This document shows, in pieces, positions 53,693 to 63,094 of a stretch of DNA of 64,000 nucleotides. Positions within the stretch are counted from its first letter, which is position 1. Each line of letters begins with the position of its first letter. Below the pieces are notes generated by a model. It worked only from the letters and a program-made list of their open reading frames with translations. It was not told the DNA's origin and searched no databases. Where the stretch lies: the NCBI GenBank assembly GCA_017532355.1, contig JAFXJK010000058.1, forward strand, positions 1 to 64,000, given 5' to 3'. The translations under genes were made by a program, and so were the position numbers. The stretch is from Oscillospiraceae bacterium (GTDB lineage Bacteria > Bacillota_A > Clostridia > Oscillospirales > JAAYXM01).

Positions 53693-54292
53693 TTACATCG
53701 TTCTGCGTCCCTCTAAAGCTCTGATGAGTGTCATTTCATCTGCAAACTCAAGATGTCCGCCGACGGGAATGCCGTAGGCAAGGCGCGTCGTCGTAACTCC
53801 GAAAGGGGAGAGAAGACGTGAGATATACATAGCCGTTGCTTCGCCCTCGGTATCGGGGTTCGTCGCAAGGATTACCTCCCGTATGCCGCCTTTCGATACG
53901 CGCGCAACAAGCTCTTTGATTCGCACATCATCGGGACCGATGCCGTTCATCGGAGAAATGCAACCGTGTAAAACGTGGTAAAGCCCGTTGTATTCGCGCG
54001 TTTTCTCAATTGCCGCGACGTCTTTCGGGTCTGAAACAACGCAGATAACGTCGCGGTCGCGAGCTTCGTCTGAACAGAGCGAGCAGATCTCGGTATCCGT
54101 CATATTCTGGCACACGGAGCAGAACTTAACCTTTTTCTTCGCCTCGATAACTGCGTTTGCAAAGCCCTCGGCCTCAGCTTCGGGCAGCGCGAGAACGAAG
54201 AAAGCAAGCCTCTGCGCCGTTTTTCTGCCGATACCCGGAAGCTTCTGGAACTGCTCTATTAAGTTTTCTACAGGTGCAGAAAAGAAACGCAT
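53693..54292 (-). CDS. recR: Recombination protein RecR
   Basis: A 199-residue ring-forming DNA-binding protein that loads RecA through RecFOR. It has an N-terminal helix-hairpin-helix ([18 protein letters not shown]), a C4 zinc finger ([16 protein letters not shown]), a Toprim domain ([32 protein letters not shown]) and the C-terminal [18 protein letters not shown]. It follows ybaB, in the conserved dnaX-ybaB-recR order. Confidence 0.97.
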   Translation of the reverse strand: MRFFSAPVENLIEQFQKLPGIGRKTAQRLAFFVLALPEAEAEGFANAVIEAKKKVKFCSVCQNMTDTEICSLCSDEARDRDVICVVSDPKDVAAIEKTREYNGLYHVLHGCISPMNGIGPDDVRIKELVARVSKGGIREVILATNPDTEGEATAMYISRLLSPFGVTTTRLAYGIPVGGHLEFADEMTLIRALEGRRTM

Positions 54293-54316
54293 ATTCCGCC
54301 GCCTCCGTAAAGATTT

Positions 54317-54652
54317 TTAGAACATACCGGGGATATTCATACCGCCCGTGATTTTTTTCATACTCTCGGCTGTAGCTGCTTCTGCCTGGCCCATCGCCTC
54401 GCCGATAGCCGCAACGATGAGGTCCTCAAGCATCTCGATATCGTCGGGGTCAACAGCCTCAGGCTGAATCTTGATTCCGAGAACCTTGTACTTTCCGCTG
54501 ACAGTTGCTTCGACAACGCCGCCGCCGGCTGATGCAGTATAAGTCTTTTCCTCAAGCTCCTGCTGCATACGCATCATATCCTGCTGCATCCTCTGAGCCT
54601 GCTTAATCATATTCATGTTTATTCCGCCACCGGGAAATCCGCCTCTTGCCAT
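54317..54652 (-). CDS. YbaB/EbfC nucleoid-associated protein
   Basis: A 111-residue DNA-binding protein. The N-terminal Gly/Phe segment (ARGGFPGG), the coiled-coil helix rich in Gln/Met ([20 protein letters not shown]) and the beta sheet ([20 protein letters not shown]) are family-typical. It lies between dnaX and recR as usual. It binds DNA as a dimer and influences nucleoid structure and repair. Confidence 0.95.
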   Translation of the reverse strand: MARGGFPGGGINMNMIKQAQRMQQDMMRMQQELEEKTYTASAGGGVVEATVSGKYKVLGIKIQPEAVDPDDIEMLEDLIVAAIGEAMGQAEAATAESMKKITGGMNIPGMF

Positions 54653-54670
54653 AGTAATAACTCCTTAAAT

Positions 54671-56302
54671 TTATTTTATCGTAACTCCGTCAAAGTCGCC
54701 AAGCCCCGAGAGGAGCTCGTCAATTCCGCTGGTTTCGGGAACTTCAACCTTGACGCCGCCTGCGGTGATAATGATGCCGGGGGCAACCTTTTCCGTCGCA
54801 GCGCGGAGAATGTCCATATTTTCTGTTTTTCTGAGCATCTGCATTGCAAACTCTTTTTCGCTTGAAAGAGTCAGCATATTATCCGAAAGTGTAGCGCAAA
54901 TGCTTCCAAAGAGAGGAGTAACGCCGGGAGAAAGCTTGCCTCGCGCTTCATTGAGTATCTTTTTCCATAGCTCGTCTGCACTTCCCGACGGTACCGCAGG
55001 CGAGCTCTTGCGCTCGGGTGCAGGGACTGACTCGGACGCCTTTTCAACGGGTTTTGGCTCTTCCTTTTTCGGAGGAGGCGTAGCCTCTTTCTTTACCGGT
55101 TCGTCAATATCAAACGGGGGAGCATCGACTGCCGATGTCTTCTGAACAACAGCGCCGTTTGATATCAAGTCCGAAAGCTCGTTTACTCTCGCGACGATTG
55201 AGGAAAGGTCTTCCTTTATCGCGCCCTGACATAAACGAACACAGCAGATTTCCGCGTCGATTCGCTTGTTTGAGCTTTGTGCGATTGCGCTTGTCGCGGC
55301 CTGAAGTGTTTCTATAACGGAGCATAGGCGAAGAGTGTCAAATCCCTCGCCAAGCTCTGTAAGCTCTGCCTTGGTATATCTTGCGCTGAGGTTTGGGATA
55401 GCGTCCATGTTGGCGGTTTTCGAGATAAGAACATCTCTGAAAATCTCTGCAAGCTCGGTGAGAACCGAGTTTATATTTTTACCGCCCGAGTAAATCTCAT
55501 TGAGAAGAGAAAGTGTTGTTTTAAGGTCGTGATGTGCGATAGAAACCGCCATATCATACGTCTGCTTCTTGCCTGCAAGGCCGACGATGTCTTCAACCGT
55601 TTCGCGCGTAACGCGTTCGCCCGACATAGAAATGCACTGGTCAAGAAGAGAGAGCGCGTCGCGCATTGCGCCGTCAGAAAGACCTGCGATATATTCTGCA
55701 GCTGCAGGGTCGAGCTCTGTGCCTTCGTTTTTTGCAATGAAGATAAGGCGCTCGGAGATAGCTGAAAGAGGAATGCGTTTAAAGACAAATCTCTGGCAAC
55801 GGGAAGCGATTGTCGCAGGGACTTTGTGAAGCTCAGTCGTTGCGAGAATGAAGACGACGTGTGCAGGGGGCTCTTCCATAATCTTCAAAAGCGCGTTGAA
55901 AGCCGCCGTAGAGAACATGTGGACCTCGTCGATTATGTACACCCTCTTCTTGACGTTTGCAGGGGAGTAAATCGCTTCGTCACGAAGGTCGCGGACATAG
56001 TCAACGCCGTTGTTTGAAGCCGCGTCAATTTCGACGATGTCGAGGATTTCCCCGCTGGAGATGCCGAGGCACGACGGACACTTGTTACACGGGTTTCCGT
56101 GGAACGGATTCTCACAGTTTATAGCTTTTGAGAGAATTTTTGCACAGGTCGTCTTTCCGGTGCCGCGGGAACCGGAAAACAAATATGCATGAGAAGTATG
56201 TCCCGTTTCGACCTGACGAGTGAGAGTATCGCATATTGCGCCTTGACCGACTACGTCGGAAAACGCCTGCGGTCTCCACTTGCGGTAAAGAGCCTGATAC
56301 AT
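54671..56302 (-). CDS. dnaX: DNA polymerase III subunit gamma/tau
   Basis: A 543-residue clamp-loader ATPase. Walker A is GSRGTGKTT, followed by the C4 Zn module (CENPFHGNPCNKCPSC), Walker B VYIIDEVHMFS and sensor ATTELHKVPATIASRCQRF. A Pro/Lys/Glu-rich linker (about 395-445) leads to a tau-type C-terminal domain. The frame extends to 56350, but ATG 56302 gives the typical MYQALYRKWRP start with AGAGGT spaced 8 bases. No programmed frameshift site is evident. It lies directly downstream of the SRP RNA. Confidence 0.96.
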   Translation of the reverse strand: MYQALYRKWRPQAFSDVVGQGAICDTLTRQVETGHTSHAYLFSGSRGTGKTTCAKILSKAINCENPFHGNPCNKCPSCLGISSGEILDIVEIDAASNNGVDYVRDLRDEAIYSPANVKKRVYIIDEVHMFSTAAFNALLKIMEEPPAHVVFILATTELHKVPATIASRCQRFVFKRIPLSAISERLIFIAKNEGTELDPAAAEYIAGLSDGAMRDALSLLDQCISMSGERVTRETVEDIVGLAGKKQTYDMAVSIAHHDLKTTLSLLNEIYSGGKNINSVLTELAEIFRDVLISKTANMDAIPNLSARYTKAELTELGEGFDTLRLCSVIETLQAATSAIAQSSNKRIDAEICCVRLCQGAIKEDLSSIVARVNELSDLISNGAVVQKTSAVDAPPFDIDEPVKKEATPPPKKEEPKPVEKASESVPAPERKSSPAVPSGSADELWKKILNEARGKLSPGVTPLFGSICATLSDNMLTLSSEKEFAMQMLRKTENMDILRAATEKVAPGIIITAGGVKVEVPETSGIDELLSGLGDFDGVTIK

Positions 56303-56326
56303 CACAAAATACCTCTTACTTTCACT

Positions 56327-56624
56327 TTGACACATTGCACGACCGCACACCCAACTCTCGACAGCAGAAGTATGTGCGGAATTTATACAGACAGCTCAAG
56401 GCCGGCACGCCCACGGCACACAAAGAAAACCGCTTAATGCTGCTCGGTTCCCCGCCTGACATGGTTCACAGCCCTTTGTTGCGCAGGACCGACCTATCAA
56501 CACTGTATATATAACCCTGCCACACACAACTGAGCCTCAAATCGGGAATTCGCCCCTGCTATAGCGGTTTGCAGGTACAGGGCACCGCTGACTCCCCGGA
56601 TAGTGCGGTCTTGCAATGTGTCAA
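56327..56624 (-). ncRNA. ffs: Signal recognition particle RNA, large (Alu-containing) type
   Basis: On the minus strand, the ends pair (TTGACACATTGCAAGACCGC with GCGGTCGTGCAATGTGTCAA), giving the closing helix. Near the 5' end the Alu-type segment GGTGCCCTGTACCTG and CCGCTATAGCAGGGGCGAA matches the Bacillus scRNA; the apical S domain has GTGAACCATGTCAGG, then GGAACCGAGCAGC near the middle. The total of about 300 bases fits the long Firmicute form. Its position before dnaX-ybaB-recR is conserved. Confidence 0.9.
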
Positions 56625-56641
56625 AGTATAGAATATAAAAA

Positions 56642-57652
56642 TTACAAAAGCTTGATTCCGTGCTTGCGGCAGACTTCAACGTCTGCTGAAGGCCATACGG
56701 ACGACTGAACCTCGCCAACGTGAGCACAATTGAGAAGAAACATACAGAGTCTTGACTGACCGATGCCGCCGCCGATGGTGTAGGGAAGCTCACCGGAGAC
56801 GAGAGCTTTCTGGAAGGGAAGCTCGAGCCTGTCCTCGCAGCCTTCTGCCTTCAGCTGGGAGAGAAGAGCCTCTTCGTCAACGCGGATTCCCATTGAGGAA
56901 ATCTCAAACGGACAGTCGAGAAGCGGATAGTAAAGGACGATGTCGCCGTTGAGTGTCCAATCGTCATAGTCGGGAGAGCGGCCATCGTGCTTGCCGCCGC
57001 TCTTCAGCTTTCCGCCAATCTGCGAGATGAATACTGCACCATATTCCTTTGCAATTGCGTGCTCGCGCTGTTTGCCGGTGAGGTCAGGATATCTCTCCTC
57101 AAGCTCATAAGTGGAGAAGAAGGAGATTTCGTCGGGAAGCTTTTTAGCTGTTCCGAAGGCTTTTGAAACCTCGTTCTCAGCATCCTTTACAACCTTATAT
57201 ATTTTACGGACGATGTCCTGCAAAAATTCGGTTTTTCTGTCGCTCTTGTCAATGACGAGCTCCCAGTCCCACTGGTCAACGTAGATTGAGTGGAGATTAT
57301 CTGTCATTTCGTCACGGCGGATAGCGTTCATGTCCGTATAGAGACCCTCGCCGACGCCAAAGCCGTATTCCTTGAGCGCCATTCTCTTCCACTTCGCAAG
57401 CGAATGGACGATTTCATAAACGCTTCCGGGCTGCTCAAGAAGGTCAAACGCTACGGGACGCTCGATACCGTTGAGGTTATCATTGAGCCCCGTTCCGCTC
57501 TTTACCATAAGCGGTGCGCTGACACGCTCGAGATGAAGAGCCTCAGCAAGCTTTCTCTCGAACATATCCTTTATCATTTTTACCCCACGCTCGGTCTCGC
57601 GAATCGACATTTTTCTGTCGTAGCCCGTGGGGAGAATAAGTCTTTCTTTCAT
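56642..57652 (-). CDS. asnA: Aspartate--ammonia ligase
   Basis: ATP-dependent synthesis of asparagine from aspartate and ammonia. The 336 residues resemble class II tRNA synthetase-like AsnA (SAPLMVKSGTGLNDNLNG, HSIYVDQWDWELVI, GDIVLYYPLLDCPFEISSMG, GGIGQSRLCMFLL). It lies 13 bases after glnA and just before the SRP RNA, so it forms a nitrogen-assimilation pair with glutamine synthetase. Confidence 0.96.
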   Translation of the reverse strand: MKERLILPTGYDRKMSIRETERGVKMIKDMFERKLAEALHLERVSAPLMVKSGTGLNDNLNGIERPVAFDLLEQPGSVYEIVHSLAKWKRMALKEYGFGVGEGLYTDMNAIRRDEMTDNLHSIYVDQWDWELVIDKSDRKTEFLQDIVRKIYKVVKDAENEVSKAFGTAKKLPDEISFFSTYELEERYPDLTGKQREHAIAKEYGAVFISQIGGKLKSGGKHDGRSPDYDDWTLNGDIVLYYPLLDCPFEISSMGIRVDEEALLSQLKAEGCEDRLELPFQKALVSGELPYTIGGGIGQSRLCMFLLNCAHVGEVQSSVWPSADVEVCRKHGIKLL

Positions 57653-57665
57653 AGGGCAATACCTC

Positions 57666-58997
57666 TTAATACTTGATTAAATACCTGTTGACTTCCCAAT
57701 CGTGAACGGTGGTAGTGTATTCGTGCCATTCGCGACGCTTTGCTTCTATGTACTTCGGAGAGATGTGGTCGCCGATTGTCTCAATGAGAAGCTCGTCACG
57801 CTCAAATTCGTCAACTGCTTCCGAGAGATTTTTCGGAAGAGAGAGGATGTTGTTTTCGCGAAGCTCTTTCTTTGACATCTCAAAGATGTTGGAGTCGCAG
57901 GCAGGAGGCGGTGTAAGACCGCGCTTGATGCCGTCAAGACCTGCTGCAAGCACTGCTGCAAAAGCAAGGTACGGGTTTGCTGCAGGGTCGGGGTTTCTTA
58001 TCTCGATTCGGCTGCCCTCGCCGCGCGCGTTCGGAACACGAACGAGCGGACTACGGTTCTTTGCAGACCATGCGATGTAAACAGGAGCTTCATATCCGAT
58101 AACGAGACGCTTATAGGAGTTAACAAGCGGATTCGTGACAGCGCACATTCCGCGTGCGTGCTCAAGGACACCTGCGATGAAGGAATATGCCTCATTGCTT
58201 AAGCCGAGCTCATCGTCTGCGTTGTAGAAGATATTCTTTCCGTTCTTTGAAAGGGAAATATTTATGTGCATGCCGGAGCCGCAGATGCCGTAAATCGGCT
58301 TCGGCATAAATGTAGCGTGGAGGCCGTTCTTCTGTGCGATGGTCTTTACAACGAGCTTGAATGTGATTATGTTATCTGCGGTGGAAAGAGCCTCGCCGTA
58401 TTTGAAATCAATCTCGTGCTGACTGTCAGCGTTTTCGTGGTGAGAAGCTTCAATCTCAAAGCCCATTGCCTCAAGGTAGCGGCACATCTCGCGGCGGACG
58501 TTCTCGTCAGTATCGACGGGGCCGAGGTCAAAGTAACCTGCGCGGTCGTTTCTGATAGCTGTCGGGTTTCCGTTCTCGTCCGTCTTGAAGAGGAAAAACT
58601 CGGCTTCAGGGCCGACGTTTACGGTGTATCCCATCTCTGCTGCATCTGCAAGGACGCGCTTGAGAACGTTTCTCGGGTCACCCGTAAAGGGGTCGCCGTG
58701 CGTGTCGTAAACATCGCAGATAAGGCGAGCTACGCGACCGCCATCGTCTTCAATCCACGGCAAAACGCAGAAAGAGTTGAGGTCGGGGTAGAGATACATA
58801 TCCGATTCCTCAACGCGGACAAAGCCTTCGATGGAAGAACCGTCAAACATACATTTGTTGTCAAGGGCATGGGAAAGCTGTCGCGCAGTAATCGAAACGT
58901 TCTTCATTGTACCGAAAATGTCGGTAAACTGCAAACGGATGAACTGGACGTTCTGTTCCTTAACTATTCTTTCGATGTCTTCACGAGTGTAACCCAT
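57666..58997 (-). CDS. glnA: Type I glutamine synthetase
   Basis: A 443-residue dodecameric enzyme that makes glutamine from glutamate, ammonia and ATP. Motifs are [48 protein letters not shown] and NRSPLVRVP; the C-terminal end lacks the adenylylation Tyr motif, as is typical for Firmicute GSI-alpha. The start is ATG 58997 with a ribosome binding site AAGGAGG. Its promoter (TTGAAA, 17 bp, TAGAAT) overlaps the end of the radical SAM gene. No adjacent glnR is seen. Confidence 0.97.
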   Translation of the reverse strand: MGYTREDIERIVKEQNVQFIRLQFTDIFGTMKNVSITARQLSHALDNKCMFDGSSIEGFVRVEESDMYLYPDLNSFCVLPWIEDDGGRVARLICDVYDTHGDPFTGDPRNVLKRVLADAAEMGYTVNVGPEAEFFLFKTDENGNPTAIRNDRAGYFDLGPVDTDENVRREMCRYLEAMGFEIEASHHENADSQHEIDFKYGEALSTADNIITFKLVVKTIAQKNGLHATFMPKPIYGICGSGMHINISLSKNGKNIFYNADDELGLSNEAYSFIAGVLEHARGMCAVTNPLVNSYKRLVIGYEAPVYIAWSAKNRSPLVRVPNARGEGSRIEIRNPDPAANPYLAFAAVLAAGLDGIKRGLTPPPACDSNIFEMSKKELRENNILSLPKNLSEAVDEFERDELLIETIGDHISPKYIEAKRREWHEYTTTVHDWEVNRYLIKY

Positions 58998-59033
58998 GTC
59001 AAAACCTCCTTGTATGGATGTGGATAATACATT

Positions 59034-59062
59034 ATTCTATCACGAAAAACGCTATTTTTCAA
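59034..59062 (-). promoter_or_regulatory. Promoter of glnA-asnA
   Basis: On the minus strand TTGAAA (59057-59062), 17 bp, TAGAAT (59034-59039). Confidence 0.72.
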
Positions 59063-60050
59063 GCCTAACCTCACCACTTTTGAGCGAGGCGTCCCCCTTG
59101 ACAGAGATTTTTGAAAATCCGTATTTTTCGCAAAGAAAAAGCTTGTTTTGTTTCTGTATTCCGCTCATTGCCGAAATACGTTTCGGAGAGACGAAGAGAG
59201 TAATCTCGCCGCCTGAAATTCCCTTGCTTTCGATTTCTTTCTCCGCAGAGGCAAGGTATCTTGCCGCCTGTGCCATTTCGCCGAGGGCAGGGTGATATGC
59301 GCCGGCAAGGGCGTCTCCGTCTGACAAGTCCTCGGTAGGGTTGAGACCGAAGCGTATTATCGGAATGTTGGCAGCTTCGAAAATGTCTATGATTTTTGCG
59401 CCGAGGGTCGCCGCCTCTTCGGGCGATGCAGGGACATATTTTCCCTCGCGCCAGAGCACTTCAAGCGCGGTATCGCGAACAACAACGGTCGGATAAACTC
59501 TTACGGCATTGGGTAGGAGACTTGCAAGCTCCCGTGCGGTATTGATGTCTTTTTCATCATCCGAACACGGAAGATGTGTCATCATTTGCAGAACGAGATT
59601 AAAGCCGTGACTTTTTATGAGCGTTGATGCCTTTCTCACGTGCTCTGCCGTGTGACCTCTGCCTGATGCCCGAAGGACAGAATCGTCCATCGATTGCGCG
59701 CCGAGCTCAATCGTTCGGACACCGTAGCGGGAGAGGGTATTAAGTATATCATCACTTATGCAATCGGGGCGCGTGGATATGCGTATGTTTAAAACGTCGC
59801 CGCCCTCGATAAAGGGTGAGACCGCACCGAGATACTCGTTTAAAAGAGTGTCGCCGACTGCCGTAAAGCTACCGCCGTAAAACGCAACCTCGCAAGGGAG
59901 TTTTGCCCTCTCAAGCGAGGACGCTATCGTGCGGCTGACGTCATCTCCCGTCGGGGGGATGAGAGTACCTGCAATTTTCTTCTGATTGCAGAAAACACAA
60001 TCGTGCGGACAGCCGACATGAGGAATAAAAATCGGAATGATAGAGCCCAT
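59052..60050 (-). CDS. Radical SAM protein, Elp3-like
   Basis: A 332-residue radical SAM protein with CxxxCxxC in GCPHDCVFCNQKK (Cys14, Cys18, Cys21), FYGGSFTA, RISTRPDCI, ELGAQSMDDSVL and RVYPTVVVRDT. It resembles the SAM half of elongator protein 3 but lacks the acetyltransferase half, as in Firmicute relatives often annotated as elongator complex protein 3 or YhcC-like. Its substrate is unknown, probably RNA-related. Its start overlaps the rnc stop (TAATG), so translation is coupled. Confidence 0.88.
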   Translation of the reverse strand: MGSIIPIFIPHVGCPHDCVFCNQKKIAGTLIPPTGDDVSRTIASSLERAKLPCEVAFYGGSFTAVGDTLLNEYLGAVSPFIEGGDVLNIRISTRPDCISDDILNTLSRYGVRTIELGAQSMDDSVLRASGRGHTAEHVRKASTLIKSHGFNLVLQMMTHLPCSDDEKDINTARELASLLPNAVRVYPTVVVRDTALEVLWREGKYVPASPEEAATLGAKIIDIFEAANIPIIRFGLNPTEDLSDGDALAGAYHPALGEMAQAARYLASAEKEIESKGISGGEITLFVSPKRISAMSGIQKQNKLFLCEKYGFSKISVKGDASLKSGEVRLEK

Positions 60051-60754
60051 TATTCTATGCCCATAAGCTTGAGAGCTTCGTGCGCCGCCATCTGTTCGGC
60101 TTCCTTCTTGCTCTTTCCGTGTCCCTGACCTATGGGGTTTGAGTTTATAAGAACCTCAACGACGAACGAGCGCTCATGGTCGGGACCGTTTGACTCAAGC
60201 ATACGGTAAGAGAGCTTTTCGCCGCGGTTTTTCTGGACGATTTCCTGGAGTGCAGTCTTGTAGTCTGTGAGCTTGTCCTCAAAGTCTGTATCAGCTTCAA
60301 AAACAAACTTTTTTATAAATGCGCGAGCCTCATCCTCTCCGGAGTCGAGGTAAATTGCACCGATAACCGCTTCAAAAGCATCGGCAAGGATTGAATCGCG
60401 GTTTCTTCCACCGCCGCTTTCCTCACCGTGACCGAGAAGGAGCTCGTCACCGAGCTTTATCTCGCGTGCACGCTCGCAGAGTGCGCCTGTGCAGACGAGA
60501 GCGGAGCGCATTTTTGTGAGCTCGCCTTCAGGATGGTCGGGATATTTTTTAAAAAGATACAGCGCGGTATTCATACCGAGTACGGAGTCGCCGAGAAACT
60601 CAAGACGTTCGTTGTCGTGGACACCGAGCGCACGCTTTTCGTTTGCATAAGAGCTGTGCGTGAGCGCACGTGTGAGGAGCTCGATATTTTTAAAAGTATA
60701 TCCTATTCTCTTTTGAAAATCACGGAGATTTTCAGAAACAGGTGTCTTATTCAT
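60050..60754 (-). CDS. rnc: Ribonuclease III
   Basis: A 234-residue dsRNA endonuclease that processes rRNA and mRNA. The catalytic signature ERLEFLGDSVL is near residue 48, followed by GGGRNRDSILADAFEAVIGAI (acidic metal residues) and a C-terminal dsRNA-binding domain (DYKTALQEIVQKN, GQGHGKSKKEAEQMAAHEAL). It overlaps plsX by 8 bases upstream and the radical SAM gene downstream. Confidence 0.97.
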   Translation of the reverse strand: MNKTPVSENLRDFQKRIGYTFKNIELLTRALTHSSYANEKRALGVHDNERLEFLGDSVLGMNTALYLFKKYPDHPEGELTKMRSALVCTGALCERAREIKLGDELLLGHGEESGGGRNRDSILADAFEAVIGAIYLDSGEDEARAFIKKFVFEADTDFEDKLTDYKTALQEIVQKNRGEKLSYRMLESNGPDHERSFVVEVLINSNPIGQGHGKSKKEAEQMAAHEALKLMGIE

Positions 60755-61772
60755 TGTCAGATTCCTCTTTTTTAAGGCTTTCTTCTATGAGGTCGCAAAC
60801 CTTCGCGTCATAGCAGAGCTTTGCCTGAAGAATACAGTTGCAGATAGCCTCTGCCTTTGAAGAGCCGTGAGCCTTGACGATGGGCTTCTTCACACCGAGA
60901 AGCGGTGCGCCGCCGGCTTTGTTATAGTCAACCTTATTGCGGAAGCCGCTTATGGATTTTTTGAGGAGGAGTCCCGAAATCTTGCCGATGAGCGAAGAAT
61001 AAAATACGTTCTTGAGCTCTCTTGCAAAGTAGAGGCCGATGCCTTCCATTGTCTTGAGATAGATATTGCCCGAGAAACCGTCGGCAACGATAACGTCAAC
61101 CTTTCCGAGAGGGCCGTCGCGGCCTTCTATGTTTCCGACGAAGTTGATTTCGCCTCTATTATGCGCATCACACAGAACCTTATACGCAGCCTTGTGAAGC
61201 TCGGTTCCCTTGTGGTCTTCCGTACCGTTGTTCAAAAGACCTACCTTCGGAGAGGGGATACCCATAACCTTTTCAGCGTAGAAAGAGCCCATGAGAGCAA
61301 ACTGATAGAGATATTCGGGAGTACACTCAACATTTGCACCGCTGTCGCAGAGGACGGAGTTTCCCGTAGCTGTCGGGGTAACGGGAGTGAGTGCTGCGCG
61401 GCGGATGCCGCGAATACGCTTGACGATAAGCGTTGCCTGAGTGAGGAGTGCACCGGTGTTTCCTGCGGAAACGAGAACATCTCCTTCTCCGTCAGCGAGA
61501 AGCTTGAGGGCCACTCTCATTGAGGAGTCGGGCTTTTCCTTCATAACGGAAAGCGGGTCATCATGCATTTCGACAACTTCGCTTGCATTTACGACAGTGA
61601 GTCGTCCCGCGGTCTTTCCGGCAGGGTCATTTTCCTTTATAAGAGGGAGAAGAACATCTTCCTTGCCGACGAGGATAATTTCGCCGTCGAGCTTTCCTGT
61701 TGCGAGGATTGCCGCCTTGACAAATTCAAGCGCGCCGTTGTCGCTTCCCATGGTATCGAGGATTACTTTCAT
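60747..61772 (-). CDS. plsX: Phosphate acyltransferase PlsX
   Basis: A 341-residue membrane-associated enzyme that makes acyl-phosphate from acyl-ACP for phospholipid synthesis. Recognised by [11 protein letters not shown] at the start, [38 protein letters not shown] and [19 protein letters not shown] at the end. It overlaps trmFO and rnc by a few bases each. The acpP gene, often found next to plsX, is not here. Confidence 0.96.
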   Translation of the reverse strand: MKVILDTMGSDNGALEFVKAAILATGKLDGEIILVGKEDVLLPLIKENDPAGKTAGRLTVVNASEVVEMHDDPLSVMKEKPDSSMRVALKLLADGEGDVLVSAGNTGALLTQATLIVKRIRGIRRAALTPVTPTATGNSVLCDSGANVECTPEYLYQFALMGSFYAEKVMGIPSPKVGLLNNGTEDHKGTELHKAAYKVLCDAHNRGEINFVGNIEGRDGPLGKVDVIVADGFSGNIYLKTMEGIGLYFARELKNVFYSSLIGKISGLLLKKSISGFRNKVDYNKAGGAPLLGVKKPIVKAHGSSKAEAICNCILQAKLCYDAKVCDLIEESLKKEESDNE

Positions 61773-63094
61773 TTTTTATCTTCCCCCTGTAATTTTTCTA
61801 CAATTCTGTCAATTATATCGAGTGACCTCTTCGCAAGAAGCGCGTTTTTTTCTTTCTTAACACGTACGCGCTCGGCAAGCGGCGGAATAATGCCAAAGGT
61901 TATGTTCATCGGCTGAAAATCGCCTACACTTCCCGAACTTACATAGATGGAAAGGGCGCCAAGTGCCGTTTCCTGAGGAAATGCGATTGCCTCGCGACCG
62001 AGCAGTCTGCACGCAAGAGTCAGTCCTGCAAGAAGCCCTGAAGCGGCAGATTCGACATACCCCTCAACTCCTGTCATCTGACCTGCAAAGCAGATGTCGG
62101 AATCCGTGCGGAGAGAGTAGTCGCGCGAAAGCAGCTTCGGAGACTTTATGTATGTATTTCGGTGCATAACGCCGTATCTGACAAATTCTGCATTTCTAAG
62201 CGCAGGAATCATGGAGAAAACGCGTTTCTGCTCGCCGAATTTGAGGTGAGTCTGAAATCCCACGAGGTTGTAGAGTGTTCCTTCGCGGTTGTCGCGGCGA
62301 AGCTGAACAACGGCATAGGGGGTAATCCCTGTCTTCGGGTCACGAAGACCTACGGGCTTGAGCGGTCCGTAGCGGAGAGTTTCAAAGCCGCGTTTTGCCA
62401 TAACTTCAACGGGCATACATCCCTCGAAGACATTGTCGTCTTCAAAACCGTGAATCTCAGCACACTCGGCAGAGGTAAGAGCCTCCCAGAATGCGCGGTA
62501 TTCGTCCTCTGTCATTGGGCAGTTTATATAGTCTGCCTCACCCTTGTCGTAGCGCGACTTGAAGTACGCACTTTCCATATCGACGCTTTCAAAGGTGACG
62601 ATTGGCGCCGCCGCATCGAAAAAGCCGAGGTATTCCTCATTACCGAGGAGAGCCCTGATAGAAGAGGAAAGAGGCTCTTCGGTAAGAGGCCCTGTCGCGA
62701 TGATGAGAGGACGAACATCGGGAATTGATGTGATTTCGCCCGTTACGACAGTTATGTTTTTATGATTTTTAATCTTTTCCGTAATATACGCGGAAAACTT
62801 TTCGCGGTCAACTGCAAGCGCACCGCCTGCCTGGACGCGCGTCGCGTCTGCTGCCTGAATTATCAGCGAGTTCAGCCTGCGCATTTCCTCTTTGAGAAGA
62901 CCGACCGCGTTTTCAACCGCCGCGGCGCGAAGAGAGTTTGAACAAACAAGCTCTGCAAATCCACCTGATTTGTGTGCAGGGGAGAACTTTTCGGGCTTCA
63001 TTTCATAGAGAGTTACGTTAATACCTGCTTCAGCAAGCTGCCATGCAGCTTCGCATCCTGCAAGGCCTGCGCCTATAATATATGCATTTCTCAC
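61769..63094 (-). CDS. trmFO: Methylenetetrahydrofolate--tRNA-(uracil-5-)-methyltransferase
   Basis: A 441-residue FAD- and folate-dependent enzyme that makes T54 in tRNA, characteristic of Firmicutes. The N-terminal FAD motif is [60 protein letters not shown] and [16 protein letters not shown] (family active-site and FAD regions) follow. The start codon is one base after the topA stop, and the gene overlaps plsX by 4 bases. Confidence 0.96.
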   Translation of the reverse strand: MRNAYIIGAGLAGCEAAWQLAEAGINVTLYEMKPEKFSPAHKSGGFAELVCSNSLRAAAVENAVGLLKEEMRRLNSLIIQAADATRVQAGGALAVDREKFSAYITEKIKNHKNITVVTGEITSIPDVRPLIIATGPLTEEPLSSSIRALLGNEEYLGFFDAAAPIVTFESVDMESAYFKSRYDKGEADYINCPMTEDEYRAFWEALTSAECAEIHGFEDDNVFEGCMPVEVMAKRGFETLRYGPLKPVGLRDPKTGITPYAVVQLRRDNREGTLYNLVGFQTHLKFGEQKRVFSMIPALRNAEFVRYGVMHRNTYIKSPKLLSRDYSLRTDSDICFAGQMTGVEGYVESAASGLLAGLTLACRLLGREAIAFPQETALGALSIYVSSGSVGDFQPMNITFGIIPPLAERVRVKKEKNALLAKRSLDIIDRIVEKLQGEDKK